NCBI RefSeq assembly: GCF_019266065.1
Contig: NZ_LPNR01000132.1
Span: 1-64,000, forward strand
Length of the DNA stretch: 64,000 nt
Direction of reading: 5' to 3'
Origin: Nocardia sp. MH4
Lineage (GTDB): Bacteria > Actinomycetota > Actinomycetes > Mycobacteriales > Mycobacteriaceae
Below, in pieces: positions 16,378 to 25,008 of this stretch. Each line of letters starts with the position of its first letter. Positions within the stretch are counted from its first letter, which is position 1. The position numbers and the translations under genes are program-made. The notes beneath the pieces are model-generated. The model was not told where the DNA came from, ran no database searches, and saw nothing but the letters and a program-made list of their open reading frames with translations.

Positions 16378-16451
16378 CGGCCCCGCACCGTGCGAACGAT
16401 GCGGGGCCGATCCGGGGGAACGACTACTTGCCGCCCTGGTTGGCGACGGCG
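16378..16451. repeat. Right copy of the terminator/gpm 3'-end repeat (terminator of gpm)
   Basis: 16378-16409 is the hairpin identical to 13378-13409, exactly 3,000 bp apart, followed by the true 3' end of gpm. It terminates gpm (minus) and the module (plus). The pair brackets the 3-kb lower-GC module. Confidence 0.75.
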
Positions 16452-17161
16452 GCGGCGCCTGCGGCGGCGGCCTCCGGGTCCAGGTACTCGGCCGGCTTGA
16501 CCGGGCGCAGGTTCTCGTCGAGCTCGTAGCGCAGCGGGATGCCGGTGGGGATGTTCAGGCTGGAGATGTCCTCGTCGGAGATGTTGTCGAGGTGCTTGAC
16601 CAGCGCGCGCAGCGAGTTGCCGTGGGCGGCGACCAGGACGGTCTTGCCGGTGAGCAGCTCGGGGGCGATGGTGGTCTCCCAGTACGGGATCATCCGGGCG
16701 ACGACGTCCTTCAGGCACTCGGTCTTGGGGACCTCGATGCCCGCGTAGCGCGGGTCGCCTTCCTGGCTGTACTCGTTGTCGTCGGCGATCGGCGGCGGCG
16801 GGGTGTCGTAGCTGCGCCGCCACAGCATGAACTGGTCCTGGCCGTACTGCTCGCGGACCTGCTCCTTGTTCTTGCCCTGCAGGTCACCGTAGTGACGCTC
16901 GTTGAGGCGCCAGTCGCGGATGACCGGGATCCAGTGCCGGTCGGCGGCGTCGAGCGCGTTGTTGGCGGTGCTGATCGCGCGGCGCAGCAGCGAGGTGTAG
17001 ACGATGTCGGGCAGAACGTCGTGCTCGGCGAGCAGCTCGCCGGCCCGCTTGCCCTCGGCGATGCCCTTGTCGGTCAGGTGCACATCCACCCAGCCGGTGA
17101 ACAAGTTGAGGGCATTCCATTCGCTCTCGCCGTGGCGCAGCAGCACGAGGGTGTAGGTCAT
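16424..17161 (-). CDS. gpmA: 2,3-bisphosphoglycerate-dependent phosphoglycerate mutase
   Basis: A 245-residue dPGM. The catalytic phospho-histidine motif is LLRHGESEWN (His10), with NERHYGDLQG and the second histidine in VLVAAHGNSLRALVKHL. It interconverts 3- and 2-phosphoglycerate in glycolysis and gluconeogenesis in the cytosol. The start was set at ATG 17161 (MTYTLVLLRHGE), as the longer frame has no family match. The C-terminus is an Ala-rich tail ending NQGGK. In M. tuberculosis gpm1 is directly upstream of senX3; here 11.5 kb of accessory DNA separates them. Confidence 0.95.
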   Translation of the reverse strand: MTYTLVLLRHGESEWNALNLFTGWVDVHLTDKGIAEGKRAGELLAEHDVLPDIVYTSLLRRAISTANNALDAADRHWIPVIRDWRLNERHYGDLQGKNKEQVREQYGQDQFMLWRRSYDTPPPPIADDNEYSQEGDPRYAGIEVPKTECLKDVVARMIPYWETTIAPELLTGKTVLVAAHGNSLRALVKHLDNISDEDISSLNIPTGIPLRYELDENLRPVKPAEYLDPEAAAAGAAAVANQGGK

Positions 17162-17261
17162 GGGGTCATTCTGGCATTTCGCCGATACTTCGGGCCCACC
17201 CACCTGCTATGCGGACGGGGTGACCGGCCACGAGGAACGCCGCGGTGATGCCCCGCGAGGT

Positions 17262-18155
17262 TCACACCGCCGCGGCTTCCACCGCCAGCACCCCGGCGCC
17301 GACGAGCGTCGCGCCCTCGGCCAGGGTCGACAACTCCACCGTGAGGCCGCGGACGAACTCCAGGCGCGCGTGCCGGGCGACCGCCGCGCGCAACGGCCCC
17401 CACAGCGGCTCGCCCGCGTGCGCGAAGCCACCGCCGATCACCACCCGGTCCACGTCGAGCAGCGCGGCAGCGCTGGAAACCGCCTGTCCGAGTGCTGTTC
17501 CCGCCCGTGCCAGCGCGGCGGTCGCCACGCCGTCGCCCCGCCGCGCGGCCTCGGCGAGCTCGATTCCGGTCGTGCCGGTCCAGCCGTGCTCGCGCGCCCA
17601 GCGCACCGCCGACAGGCCGCTCGCCACCGCCTCGACGCAGCCGAACCCGCCGCAGCCGCACGGGGTGTCGTCGCCGGGGACGACGAGGTGCCCGAGGTGA
17701 CCGCCGTTGCCGGTGCGCCCGACCAGGACCCGCCCGTCGGCGATGATCCCGCCGCCGACTCCGGAGGACACCGTCAGCGCCAGCCCGTTGTCCACCCCGC
17801 GCAGCCCACCGACCCGGTGCTCGGCCAGCACCAGGCACGCGCCGTCGATAGCCAGCCGAACCGCTGCCGCCGGGAACAGCGCCCGCACATGCTCGACGAT
17901 CGCGAACCCGGCGCGCCACGGCGGCAGGTTCAGCGGGCGGACGACACCGGCGGGCACGTCGACCGGTCCGGCCGACCCGATCCCGACCGCCGTGACGACG
18001 GTGTCGCCCGCCACAACGCGCAGTAGCTCCCGACACACCGCCCACGGATCGTCGGCGGCGGTGGCCGCGCGGCGCACTCCGCGCAGCGTGAAATCCGGAT
18101 CTACCAGTCCCGCAGCGAATTTCGTCGCCCCGATATCTAGCGCGAGTGCCGTCAT
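17262..18155 (-). CDS. ROK-family sugar kinase (glucokinase-like)
   Basis: A 297-residue ROK protein from ATG 18155 (MTALALDIGATKFAAGLVD); the much longer open frame upstream is a shadow of the lipase gene. It has the phosphate-binding DIGATKFA, the ATP site SSGVGGGII, the sugar-site motif GNGGHLGHL and the ROK zinc motif CGCGGFGCVE. No N-terminal helix-turn-helix is present, so it is a kinase rather than a NagC-type repressor. It probably phosphorylates glucose or a related hexose; specificity is uncertain. It is divergent from the lipase gene. Confidence 0.85.
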   Translation of the reverse strand: MTALALDIGATKFAAGLVDPDFTLRGVRRAATAADDPWAVCRELLRVVAGDTVVTAVGIGSAGPVDVPAGVVRPLNLPPWRAGFAIVEHVRALFPAAAVRLAIDGACLVLAEHRVGGLRGVDNGLALTVSSGVGGGIIADGRVLVGRTGNGGHLGHLVVPGDDTPCGCGGFGCVEAVASGLSAVRWAREHGWTGTTGIELAEAARRGDGVATAALARAGTALGQAVSSAAALLDVDRVVIGGGFAHAGEPLWGPLRAAVARHARLEFVRGLTVELSTLAEGATLVGAGVLAVEAAAV

Positions 18156-18269
18156 CACCCCTCCTGTCCGCGCGGTGCCCGGCACCTCGTCGCCGCAGTA
18201 CAACAGGGCCGCGCGGCCTATCCGATGTGAGAGATCACAGCGTGTGGCGCGCGACACTTTGACTACTGG

Positions 18270-18299
18270 TTGGTACGCACGGCCCATTTTCGTTAGATA
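18270..18299 (+). promoter_or_regulatory. Possible promoter of the lipase gene
   Basis: TTGGTA (18270-18275) and TAGATA (18294-18299) are spaced by 18 bp and lie 57 bp before the GTG start. The match to the SigA consensus is moderate. Confidence 0.3.
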
Positions 18300-18356
18300 C
18301 TTCGACGCGGGTCGGGTCTTGTCAGCTGGGCAGCACAACTCTGATGAAGGATAGCT

Positions 18357-19532
18357 GTGTCGAAATTCGTTGTACTGGTGTTGAGCCTGCTGTCGGTGGG
18401 GTTCCTCGCCGCACCGGCGGGCGCGAACCCGTTGTATCCGACCCCCGATCCGGATCCGTTCTTCACGGCGCCGAGTGACATCGCGGCGCTGGCGCCCGGT
18501 GACGTCGTGCGCAAGCGTCGTATCGACACCCTGCTCTACCCCGGAACCGAGGGCTGGCAGATCGCGTTCCGCTCCACCAACTCCGCGGGCAACGCGATCA
18601 TGGGCGTCACCACCGTGCTGATGCCGATCGGCGTGAAGAATCCGCCGCTGGTGTCCTACCAGGCGCTGATCAACTCCATCGGCACGCGCTGCAACCCGTC
18701 GCAGTCGCTGTTCAACGGCGAGCTGCAGGACGCGCCCGGCGCGATGCTGCCGTTGCAGCGCGGCTGGGCCATCTCGGTCCCGGACTACCTCGGCCCGACC
18801 GTCGCCTACGGCGCGGCGCGGCTCAGCGGCATGGTCACCCTCGACAGCGTGCGGGCGGTGCAGCGGGTCGCCGAACTGGGCGTGGGCAACTCGCCGGTCG
18901 CGATCGCCGGGTACTCCGGCGGCGGCATGGCCACCGCCTGGGCGGGTGCGCTGCAGCCGACCTACGCGCCGGAGCTGAAGCTGTCCGCCGTGGTCGCCGG
19001 CGGCATCCCCGCCGACCTGGAGCTGATGGCCGACGCCCTCGGTTTCGCCCCGCACCCCGGCTTCGGCCTGGCCTTCGCCGCGGCGATGGGCATCGAGCGC
19101 GAGTACCCCGAGCAGGTGCCGGTCTCGGACCAGCTCAACGAGAACGGCCTGTGGTTCCGTGAGTTCACCAAGGACGCGTGCCGTCGATTCCTGCTGTTCC
19201 ACGGCATCTTCCGCAATGCCGAGCAGATGGCGGCGTCCAAGGAACTGATGACCAGCCAGGTGGCGCGCGGCGTGCTGCGCGAGAACAGCCTGGTGCACTT
19301 CACCGGCGCGCCCACCGCGCCGACCTACATCTGGCAGGGCAAGTACGACACCCTGACCCCGTACGGTCCGGTCGCCGAGTCCGTCGCCCACTTCTGCGCC
19401 AAGGGTGCCCCGGTGCAGCTGACGACGATCGAGATCTCCGAGCACATGACCGCCGCCGCGGCCGGTTTCGTCGACGCCTGGAACTACGTCGAGTCCCGGT
19501 TCCGCAACGAGCCGGTGCCGTCGAACTGCTGA
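18357..19532 (+). CDS. Secreted lipase (LIP family, alpha/beta hydrolase)
   Basis: A 391-residue exported protein from GTG 18357. It has a signal peptide with cleavage near PAGA-NP (residue 24), the nucleophile elbow GYSGGG with Ser187, an acid in GKYDTLTPYGPV and the histidine in ISEHMTAAAAG, which together match the secretory lipase family (fungal LIP1-like, common in Nocardia and Rhodococcus). Cysteines at 112 and in KDACRRF and HFCAK may form disulfides. It likely hydrolyses long-chain acylglycerols outside the cell. It is monocistronic and followed by a strong terminator. Confidence 0.88.
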   Translation: MSKFVVLVLSLLSVGFLAAPAGANPLYPTPDPDPFFTAPSDIAALAPGDVVRKRRIDTLLYPGTEGWQIAFRSTNSAGNAIMGVTTVLMPIGVKNPPLVSYQALINSIGTRCNPSQSLFNGELQDAPGAMLPLQRGWAISVPDYLGPTVAYGAARLSGMVTLDSVRAVQRVAELGVGNSPVAIAGYSGGGMATAWAGALQPTYAPELKLSAVVAGGIPADLELMADALGFAPHPGFGLAFAAAMGIEREYPEQVPVSDQLNENGLWFREFTKDACRRFLLFHGIFRNAEQMAASKELMTSQVARGVLRENSLVHFTGAPTAPTYIWQGKYDTLTPYGPVAESVAHFCAKGAPVQLTTIEISEHMTAAAAGFVDAWNYVESRFRNEPVPSNC

Positions 19533-19546
19533 GCTGACAGAGTTGC

Positions 19547-19580
19547 CGAAGCCCCGCCGGTCGTGACCGGCGGGGCTTCG
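19547..19580. terminator. Strong bidirectional terminator between the lipase and YbjN genes
   Basis: A perfect 16-bp stem (arm core GAAGCCCCGCCGGTC) with a 2-nt loop lies between convergent genes, 14 bp after the lipase stop. Confidence 0.85.
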
Positions 19581-19600
19581 GTTCTGTCGAGGACCAGGCC

Positions 19601-20095
19601 TCAGACCTGGTCGGCCTCGTCGATCAGATGCTCGAAGGCGCGCAGGTTCTTCAGCGACTCACCGCGCGAGACACGCCACTTCCATTCCTTGCGGATGGAT
19701 TCCGCGAAGCCGAGTTCGAGCAGGACGTTGAAGTCGGTGTCGACGGCCTCGAGGATCTGGCCGAAGATCCGATCGAGCTCGTCGGGGGTGACCGACTCGG
19801 TCGACATCCGGCCGACGAGATAGATGTCGCCGACATTGTCGAGGGTGTAGGCCACCCCGTAGAGGCGGCGGTTGCGGCGCAGCAGGTACTTGTAGACGCC
19901 CTCGAAGTTCTCGTCGGGCTTGCGGCAGACGAACGATTCGATGCGCACGCCGTGCTTGCCGACGGTCAGCATCACCGTGGTCTTGAGCTTGCGCTCGCCG
20001 GGCAACACGACGATGAAGGTGTCGTCGGAATGGCGGGTGTATTCGATCTCACGGTCGCGCAGCGTTTCGTCGATGACCTGCGATACGGCGCTCAC
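19601..20095 (-). CDS. YbjN-domain protein (Rv0487 family)
   Basis: About 164 residues from GTG 20095, which overlaps the mshA stop by four bases (GTGA); an ATG at 20122 would overlap mshA by 31 bp. The body (TFIVVLPGERKLKTTVMLTVG, then VYKYLLRRNRRLYGVAYTLD and GDIYLVGRM) is the YbjN/type III chaperone-like fold. Homologues sit directly after mshA across mycolate actinomycetes. Function is unknown; its coupling suggests a link to mycothiol synthesis or stress. Confidence 0.85.
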   Translation of the reverse strand: MSAVSQVIDETLRDREIEYTRHSDDTFIVVLPGERKLKTTVMLTVGKHGVRIESFVCRKPDENFEGVYKYLLRRNRRLYGVAYTLDNVGDIYLVGRMSTESVTPDELDRIFGQILEAVDTDFNVLLELGFAESIRKEWKWRVSRGESLKNLRAFEHLIDEADQV

Positions 20096-21441
20096 CTGCG
20101 TACTCCCGTCCGGCGCCGCCACAGCGCCCGCGATCTGGCCTGGCTGGTCTCGCCCGCGTGCAGGGCGATCGGGCCGCGTTCGGCGCGGAACCCGGCCATC
20201 GCGGCAGCGTAGCTGTCGAGCAGTCCCTCGGCGGTGTGCGCCCAGGAGAACTCGCTGGCGTGCGCGACGGCGGTGGCGCTCATCCGCGTCAGGCGATCCG
20301 GGTCGTCGAGCAGGGCGGCCAGCGCGTCGGCCCAGTCCGGGGTGCGGTGGCCCGGCACCAGCAGACCGGATTCGCGGTGCCGCACCGCGGTGCCGAGACC
20401 GCCGACGTCGGCGGCGAGCACCGGGGTGCCACTGGCCTGCGCCTCGATGGCGACCAGACCGAAGGATTCGTTGTAACTGGGCACGGCGACGACATCGGCC
20501 GCGCGGTATACCCGCACCAGCCGGTCGGCGGGCTGCGGCGGCAGGAAGGTGACGTGCTCGGTGATCCCGAGATCGGCCGCCAGCTCGATCAGCGCGTCGG
20601 GGCGGGCCAGGCCGGAGCCGGACGGTCCGCCGACGATCAGCACCCGCAGCTTGCGGCGGGGATCGCGGCGCAGCAGCGCGGCCGCGGCGCGCACCAGCAC
20701 GTCGGGCGCCTTGAGCGGCTGGATGCGGCCGACGAAGGCCACGACCTGCTCGTCGGCCCGCAGGCCCAGCTCGGCGCGGGCCGCGAGCTTGTCGCCGGGC
20801 CGGTAGCGGGTCAGGTCGGCGCCGGGTGGCACCACGTCGATGCGATCGGGCGAGGCGCCGTAGAGGTCGACGAGCTGGCGGGCCTCGTCACCGGTGTTGG
20901 CGACGAGCCGGTCGGCCTCGGCGATGACCTGCTTCTCCCCGATCACCCTGGTCTCGGGTTCGGGGGCGTCGCCCTCGGCGAGCGCGGCGTTCTTCACCGC
21001 GGCCAGCGTGTGCGCGGTGTGCACCAGCGGCACCCGCCAGCGGTCCCGCGCCAGCCAGCCGACCTGGCCGGAGAGCCAATAGTGGGAGTGCACGAGGTCG
21101 TAGTGGCCGGGCAGGTGGCGCGCCTCCTGGCGCAGCACCTCGGCGGTGAACGGGCACAGCTGGGTGGGCAGGTCGTTCTTGTCCAGCCCCTCGAACGGTC
21201 CGGCGACCACGTGGCGCACCAGCACACCGGGGCCCGCTTCGGCGACCGGCGGCAGATCCGACGAGGTCGCGCGCGTGAAGATCTCCACCTCGGTGCCGCG
21301 TTTGGCGAGCTCGAGCGCGGTCTGCAGCACGTAGACGTTCATGCCGCCCGCATCGCCGGTTCCGGGCTGCGCCAGCGGTGACGTATGCACCGAGAGCACC
21401 GCGATGCGGTGGGGCAAAAGTTCCGGACGACGCTGACTCAC
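20092..21441 (-). CDS. mshA: D-inositol-3-phosphate glycosyltransferase, first step of mycothiol synthesis
   Basis: A 449-residue GT-B glycosyltransferase (family GT4) from GTG 21441. It has the N-terminal Gly loop GTGDAGGMNVYVLQ, DLVHSHYWLSGQ, VAFVGRIQPLKAPDVL at the start of the C-terminal domain, and the EX7E-type ESFGLVAIEAQASGTPVLAADVGG region binding UDP-GlcNAc (quoted here as consecutive short motifs ESFGLVAIEAQ and GTPVLAADVGG). It joins GlcNAc to 1L-myo-inositol-1-phosphate. It is in operon with the YbjN gene. The longer open frame upstream belongs to the shadow of the antigen 85-like gene. Confidence 0.95.
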   Translation of the reverse strand: MSQRRPELLPHRIAVLSVHTSPLAQPGTGDAGGMNVYVLQTALELAKRGTEVEIFTRATSSDLPPVAEAGPGVLVRHVVAGPFEGLDKNDLPTQLCPFTAEVLRQEARHLPGHYDLVHSHYWLSGQVGWLARDRWRVPLVHTAHTLAAVKNAALAEGDAPEPETRVIGEKQVIAEADRLVANTGDEARQLVDLYGASPDRIDVVPPGADLTRYRPGDKLAARAELGLRADEQVVAFVGRIQPLKAPDVLVRAAAALLRRDPRRKLRVLIVGGPSGSGLARPDALIELAADLGITEHVTFLPPQPADRLVRVYRAADVVAVPSYNESFGLVAIEAQASGTPVLAADVGGLGTAVRHRESGLLVPGHRTPDWADALAALLDDPDRLTRMSATAVAHASEFSWAHTAEGLLDSYAAAMAGFRAERGPIALHAGETSQARSRALWRRRTGVRR

Positions 21442-21605
21442 ACACTCCAGTGTGCACGCCGCGACGCCGCCGCCGACATCCCTACCGGGATCGGTGACGG
21501 TAGTCACAGCGTATTCGTGAGTGAGTTCACCTGTGCTTCGACACGAGCCTGCCGGATACGCGGCCTGTGTGCCAGCGAATTTCGGACATGGCGTTCGCGG
21601 CGGGA

Positions 21606-22592
21606 TCAGCGGTGCAGCGCCCTCTCGAACAGCGGCCAGGACTTGTGCAGATCCTGCTGCCAGTAGCCCCAGGAGTGGGTGCCGTTGGGTCGCAGATCGA
21701 CGGTCGCGGGGATTCCGAGCGATTGCAGCCGGTCGCGCAGCTGCTGGGTGCAGGTGCCGGTGACCGCCTCCAGCGACGCGCCGAAGAGCAGTTCCATGGT
21801 CCGCTGCACCGGGTCGTCCCCGACGCCGATGGTGTCGAACGGTCCGGGAATCCCGTTGCCGGAGGACAGATAGACCTCGGTGCCGCGGAAGATCTCGGCG
21901 TGCAGGTAGGGATCGTTGGCCGTCCACGCCGGATCGGTCGGCGGCCCCCACATGTTGCGGACGTTGCCGAGCCTGCTGCCGACCACCGCGCTCACGATCG
22001 CCTGTCCCCGCAAGTCGCTGGTGCGCACACACCCGCTGTAGGACCCGATCGCCCGGTACAGCCCCGGTTCGGCGAGCGCGAGCTGGAACACCGCGGTGCC
22101 CGCCATCGACAGTCCCGCAATGGCATTGGCGCCGGTGCCGCCGAACGCGGCGTCGATCACCGGCGGGAGCTCCTTGGTGAGGAAGGTGGTCCAGCGCTGC
22201 TTGCCGAGCACCGGATCGTCGGCGCGCCAGTCGGCGAAGTAACTGCCCGCCCCGCCGAACGGGATCACCACATTGACCTGTTTGTCCTTGAAGAATTCGA
22301 CGACGTCGGTGCGATCGAGCCAGTTCCCGTCGGCGCCGCCGCCGACCCCGTTGAGCAGATACAGCGTCGGCGCAGGCGAATTCGGGTCGGCGGCCCGCAG
22401 CACGCGCGCCCGGGCGACGGTGTCCATCGCGGGCGAGTACACCCCGATGTCGATGGTGCGATCGGCCTCGATCCGCCGGTCCTCGATCCGTGCCACGGGC
22501 TCGGCCGCGGCTGGCACCGCGACCACCGACCCCGCGAGCACCGCCAGCATCACCCCGGCGATCCGAGTGCCCACTGCCCGACCGAACATCAT
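21606..22592 (-). CDS. Antigen 85-like secreted esterase/mycolyltransferase (copy 1)
   Basis: A 328-residue exported alpha/beta hydrolase. It has a signal peptide with cleavage near PAAA-EP (about residue 31), the motif LYLLNGVGGG, nucleophile GLSMAGTA, and the C-terminal His in GTHSWGYWQQDLHKSWP, typical of the Ag85/corynomycolyltransferase (PF00756 esterase) family. Such enzymes move mycolates between trehalose and arabinogalactan. The nucleophile context differs from Ag85A-C (GLSMAASS), so activity on mycolates is probable but not certain. A paralogue of similar length follows upstream. Confidence 0.85.
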   Translation of the reverse strand: MMFGRAVGTRIAGVMLAVLAGSVVAVPAAAEPVARIEDRRIEADRTIDIGVYSPAMDTVARARVLRAADPNSPAPTLYLLNGVGGGADGNWLDRTDVVEFFKDKQVNVVIPFGGAGSYFADWRADDPVLGKQRWTTFLTKELPPVIDAAFGGTGANAIAGLSMAGTAVFQLALAEPGLYRAIGSYSGCVRTSDLRGQAIVSAVVGSRLGNVRNMWGPPTDPAWTANDPYLHAEIFRGTEVYLSSGNGIPGPFDTIGVGDDPVQRTMELLFGASLEAVTGTCTQQLRDRLQSLGIPATVDLRPNGTHSWGYWQQDLHKSWPLFERALHR

Positions 22593-22951
22593 CGAACTCC
22601 GCTCTCGACGCCGAACCCACTTCCTCTGCGATCAAACGGCATTCCCGAACGCTACACACGAATTCACCGAAACATTGTGACGATTACCAGAAGATTTATG
22701 GCGCGCCTGTGCGTTCGAACTCCTTAGGCACAGGACACAATCACAGTCGTATCACATCGGCTCCCGACACCACGATGACCGGCCGAAACAGCGCCGACTA
22801 CCTGCGGTAACAGCGCCCGAACCCGTACCCATAGAGTGCAATATTGCGAACTCCGCGGGCAGCCGGAATCGCCTCGCATTTGCTGTGAAAAGACCCACCG
22901 GATTCTTTTCCGGCACCGTTCGCTCGCGTGATCGGACAGCGAATATTCGAT
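22593..22951. other. Intergenic region between the two antigen 85-like genes
   Basis: This 359-bp stretch is noticeably lower in GC, with no credible reading frame on either strand. It probably holds the promoter of copy 1 and the terminator of copy 2; a 7-bp hairpin GAAAAGA/TCTTTTC lies near 22887-22910. I see nothing else. Confidence 0.5.
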
Positions 22952-23974
22952 TCAGCCGAGGCGCAGAGCGCGCGCGAACAGCGGCCACGAGCGGTGCAGA
23001 TCGTCGTTCCAGTAGCCCCAGGAATGGGTGCCGGCGGGACGCAGGTCGACGGTGGCGGGGATGCCGAGTTCGCCGAAGCGGACGGCCAATTGGCGGGTAC
23101 ACAGGCCGGTGACGGCATCGAGGGCGCCGCCGACGAGGAGCTGGTCGAGCAGTTTCATCGGGTCGCCGCCGATGCCGGGACCCGCCGTGGTGTCGAGGTC
23201 GCCGGGCAGGCCGGTGCCGGAGGCCACGTAGATGGCCAGGCCGCGTAGCCGGTCGGCGTGCAGGAAGGGGTCGTTGGCGGCCCAGAGCGGGTCGCCGGGT
23301 TGTCCCCACATGTTCACCGGGTCGCCGTTCTGGCCGGAGACGACAGTGTTGACGATGGCGTGGCCCTGCGGGCCGCTGGTGGACACGCAACCGCTGTAGC
23401 TGCCCACCGCGCGATAGAGCTGCGGCGCGGCCAGGGCCAGTTGGAAGGCCGCGGTGCCCGCCATCGAGACCCCGGCGATGGCATTGGCTCCGGTGCCGCG
23501 GAATTCGGCGTCGATCACCCGGGGGAGTTCGCGGGTGAGGAAGGTCGTCCAGCGCTGGCGGCCGAGCACCGGATCGTCGGCGCGCCAGTCGGCGTAGTAG
23601 CTGCCCGCGCCGCCGATCGGCATCACCACGGTGACCTGCTCGTCGGCGAAGAACTGCTCGGAGTCGGTGCGGGTCAGCCAGTTTCCGCCGTCGCGCCAGT
23701 CACCGGTGGCGCTGCCGCCGTCGACCCCGTTGAGCAGGTACAGCACCGGCGCCGCGGCCGCGCGGTCGGCGGCGGGCAGCACGGCGACGTGCACCGGCTT
23801 GCCCATCGCCCCCGAGTACACGACCAGGTCGACGACCCGACCCTGCCCCGGCGTCGCCGAGATCAGCCGCGCGGCGTCCACACCGCGCGGATCGGGCGGC
23901 GCCGCGCCCGCGACCGCGTGGGCGCACACCAGCCCCGCGACGAGAAGCAACCCACACCGTGCCAGGACGCTCAT
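22952..23974 (-). CDS. Antigen 85-like secreted esterase/mycolyltransferase (copy 2)
   Basis: A 340-residue paralogue of the downstream gene, with signal peptide (cleavage near AVAG-AA), LYLLNGVDGG, nucleophile GVSMAGTA, a conserved ADWRADDPVLG segment and C-terminal GTHSWGYWNDDLHRSWP. The two proteins are similar over their whole length, pointing to a tandem duplication. They are separated by 359 bp, so each probably has its own promoter. A likely role is mycolate transfer in the outer envelope. Confidence 0.85.
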   Translation of the reverse strand: MSVLARCGLLLVAGLVCAHAVAGAAPPDPRGVDAARLISATPGQGRVVDLVVYSGAMGKPVHVAVLPAADRAAAAPVLYLLNGVDGGSATGDWRDGGNWLTRTDSEQFFADEQVTVVMPIGGAGSYYADWRADDPVLGRQRWTTFLTRELPRVIDAEFRGTGANAIAGVSMAGTAAFQLALAAPQLYRAVGSYSGCVSTSGPQGHAIVNTVVSGQNGDPVNMWGQPGDPLWAANDPFLHADRLRGLAIYVASGTGLPGDLDTTAGPGIGGDPMKLLDQLLVGGALDAVTGLCTRQLAVRFGELGIPATVDLRPAGTHSWGYWNDDLHRSWPLFARALRLG

Positions 23975-24102
23975 GCGTCACCTCCCTGCCCGGCCGAGAA
24001 CGAGACCGTGCGAGAGAGGTTAGGCAGGTCAGGCTGCCTCCACCCGCATTTCTGAAACATTCACAGTTCACAGCGGCGGGGGCGCGGGTCCGCCGCCCGA
24101 AC

Positions 24103-24927
24103 TCAGTCCAGCGCGTCGACGAACGCGCTGACCTCGGCGAAGAAGCGCGGGCGGTCCTCGATGAAGAGCCCGTGCTGGGCGCCCTCCCACAGCGAGAGGC
24201 GGGCGTTAGGGGCATTGTCGGCGATGTAGCGGCCGTTGGCGGCGGGCACCACCGGATCCTCGGTGCCGTGCAGGACCAGCACCGGAATGTCGAGACCGCG
24301 CAGGGTGTCGGTGTTGTCGATGGTCCGGTAGAACAGCGCCTTCCGCACCGAAGGCGGGGTGGCCAGGCTGGTGCCGAACAGGCGCTGGGCGTCGACGCCC
24401 TTGTCCGCGCCGGGACCGGTGTTGGCGTTGCCGAACGCCGAGAAACCGCGCACCGCGCGCCCGGCCGCCTCGTCGAAGACGCCCGGAATCGCCTTCTCCA
24501 TGGCCGGACCGGTGGCGGCGCCGGGCACCTTCGGGCCGATATTGGCCGGGGCACCGCAGTAGACGACCGCGGCGACGGCGGCAGCGCCGTAGGTGGCGAG
24601 GTAGTCGGTGGCGACGATGCCGCCGTAGGACCAGCCCAGCAACACCGACCCCGAGGCGATGCCCTCGGCCGCCAGCACGGCGGCGACATCGGCGGCCCAC
24701 GCCTTGGGATCGTCGTACCCGGCGCCCGGATCGTCGGAGTACCCGTGCCCGCGCAGGTCGACGGCGACGACGCGGTAGCGCTGCGCCAGATCGTCAGCGG
24801 CCGCGCCCCAGCAGCGCAGATTGCCCGCCCAGCCGTGCAGCAGCACCAGCGGCCTGCCGGTCTCCGGGCCGCTGACCCGGTAGACGATCCTGGTTCCGTC
24901 GGCACTGACAGCATCACGAATAGCCAT
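24103..24927 (-). CDS. Alpha/beta hydrolase
   Basis: A 274-residue cytosolic alpha/beta hydrolase with oxyanion motif LLHGWAGN, nucleophile elbow GWSYGG, acid in HGTEDPVVPA and histidine in GAQHGLFIED: a complete triad. The sequence resembles haloperoxidase/epoxide-hydrolase-like esterases. Substrate unknown. It is divergent from the SDR gene with 81 bp between starts. Confidence 0.82.
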   Translation of the reverse strand: MAIRDAVSADGTRIVYRVSGPETGRPLVLLHGWAGNLRCWGAAADDLAQRYRVVAVDLRGHGYSDDPGAGYDDPKAWAADVAAVLAAEGIASGSVLLGWSYGGIVATDYLATYGAAAVAAVVYCGAPANIGPKVPGAATGPAMEKAIPGVFDEAAGRAVRGFSAFGNANTGPGADKGVDAQRLFGTSLATPPSVRKALFYRTIDNTDTLRGLDIPVLVLHGTEDPVVPAANGRYIADNAPNARLSLWEGAQHGLFIEDRPRFFAEVSAFVDALD

Positions 24928-25008
24928 GCCGACAGGCTAACGCCGGTCCACATCAGCGTGATCCCAGCCATGGCGACGGCGAATCCACGGCGAATAAGAT
25001 CAATCCAC

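Noticed and set aside
17262..19445. Single 727-codon minus-strand gene
   Set aside because: Only its last 297 codons match ROK kinases; the upstream part is the antisense of the secreted lipase gene.
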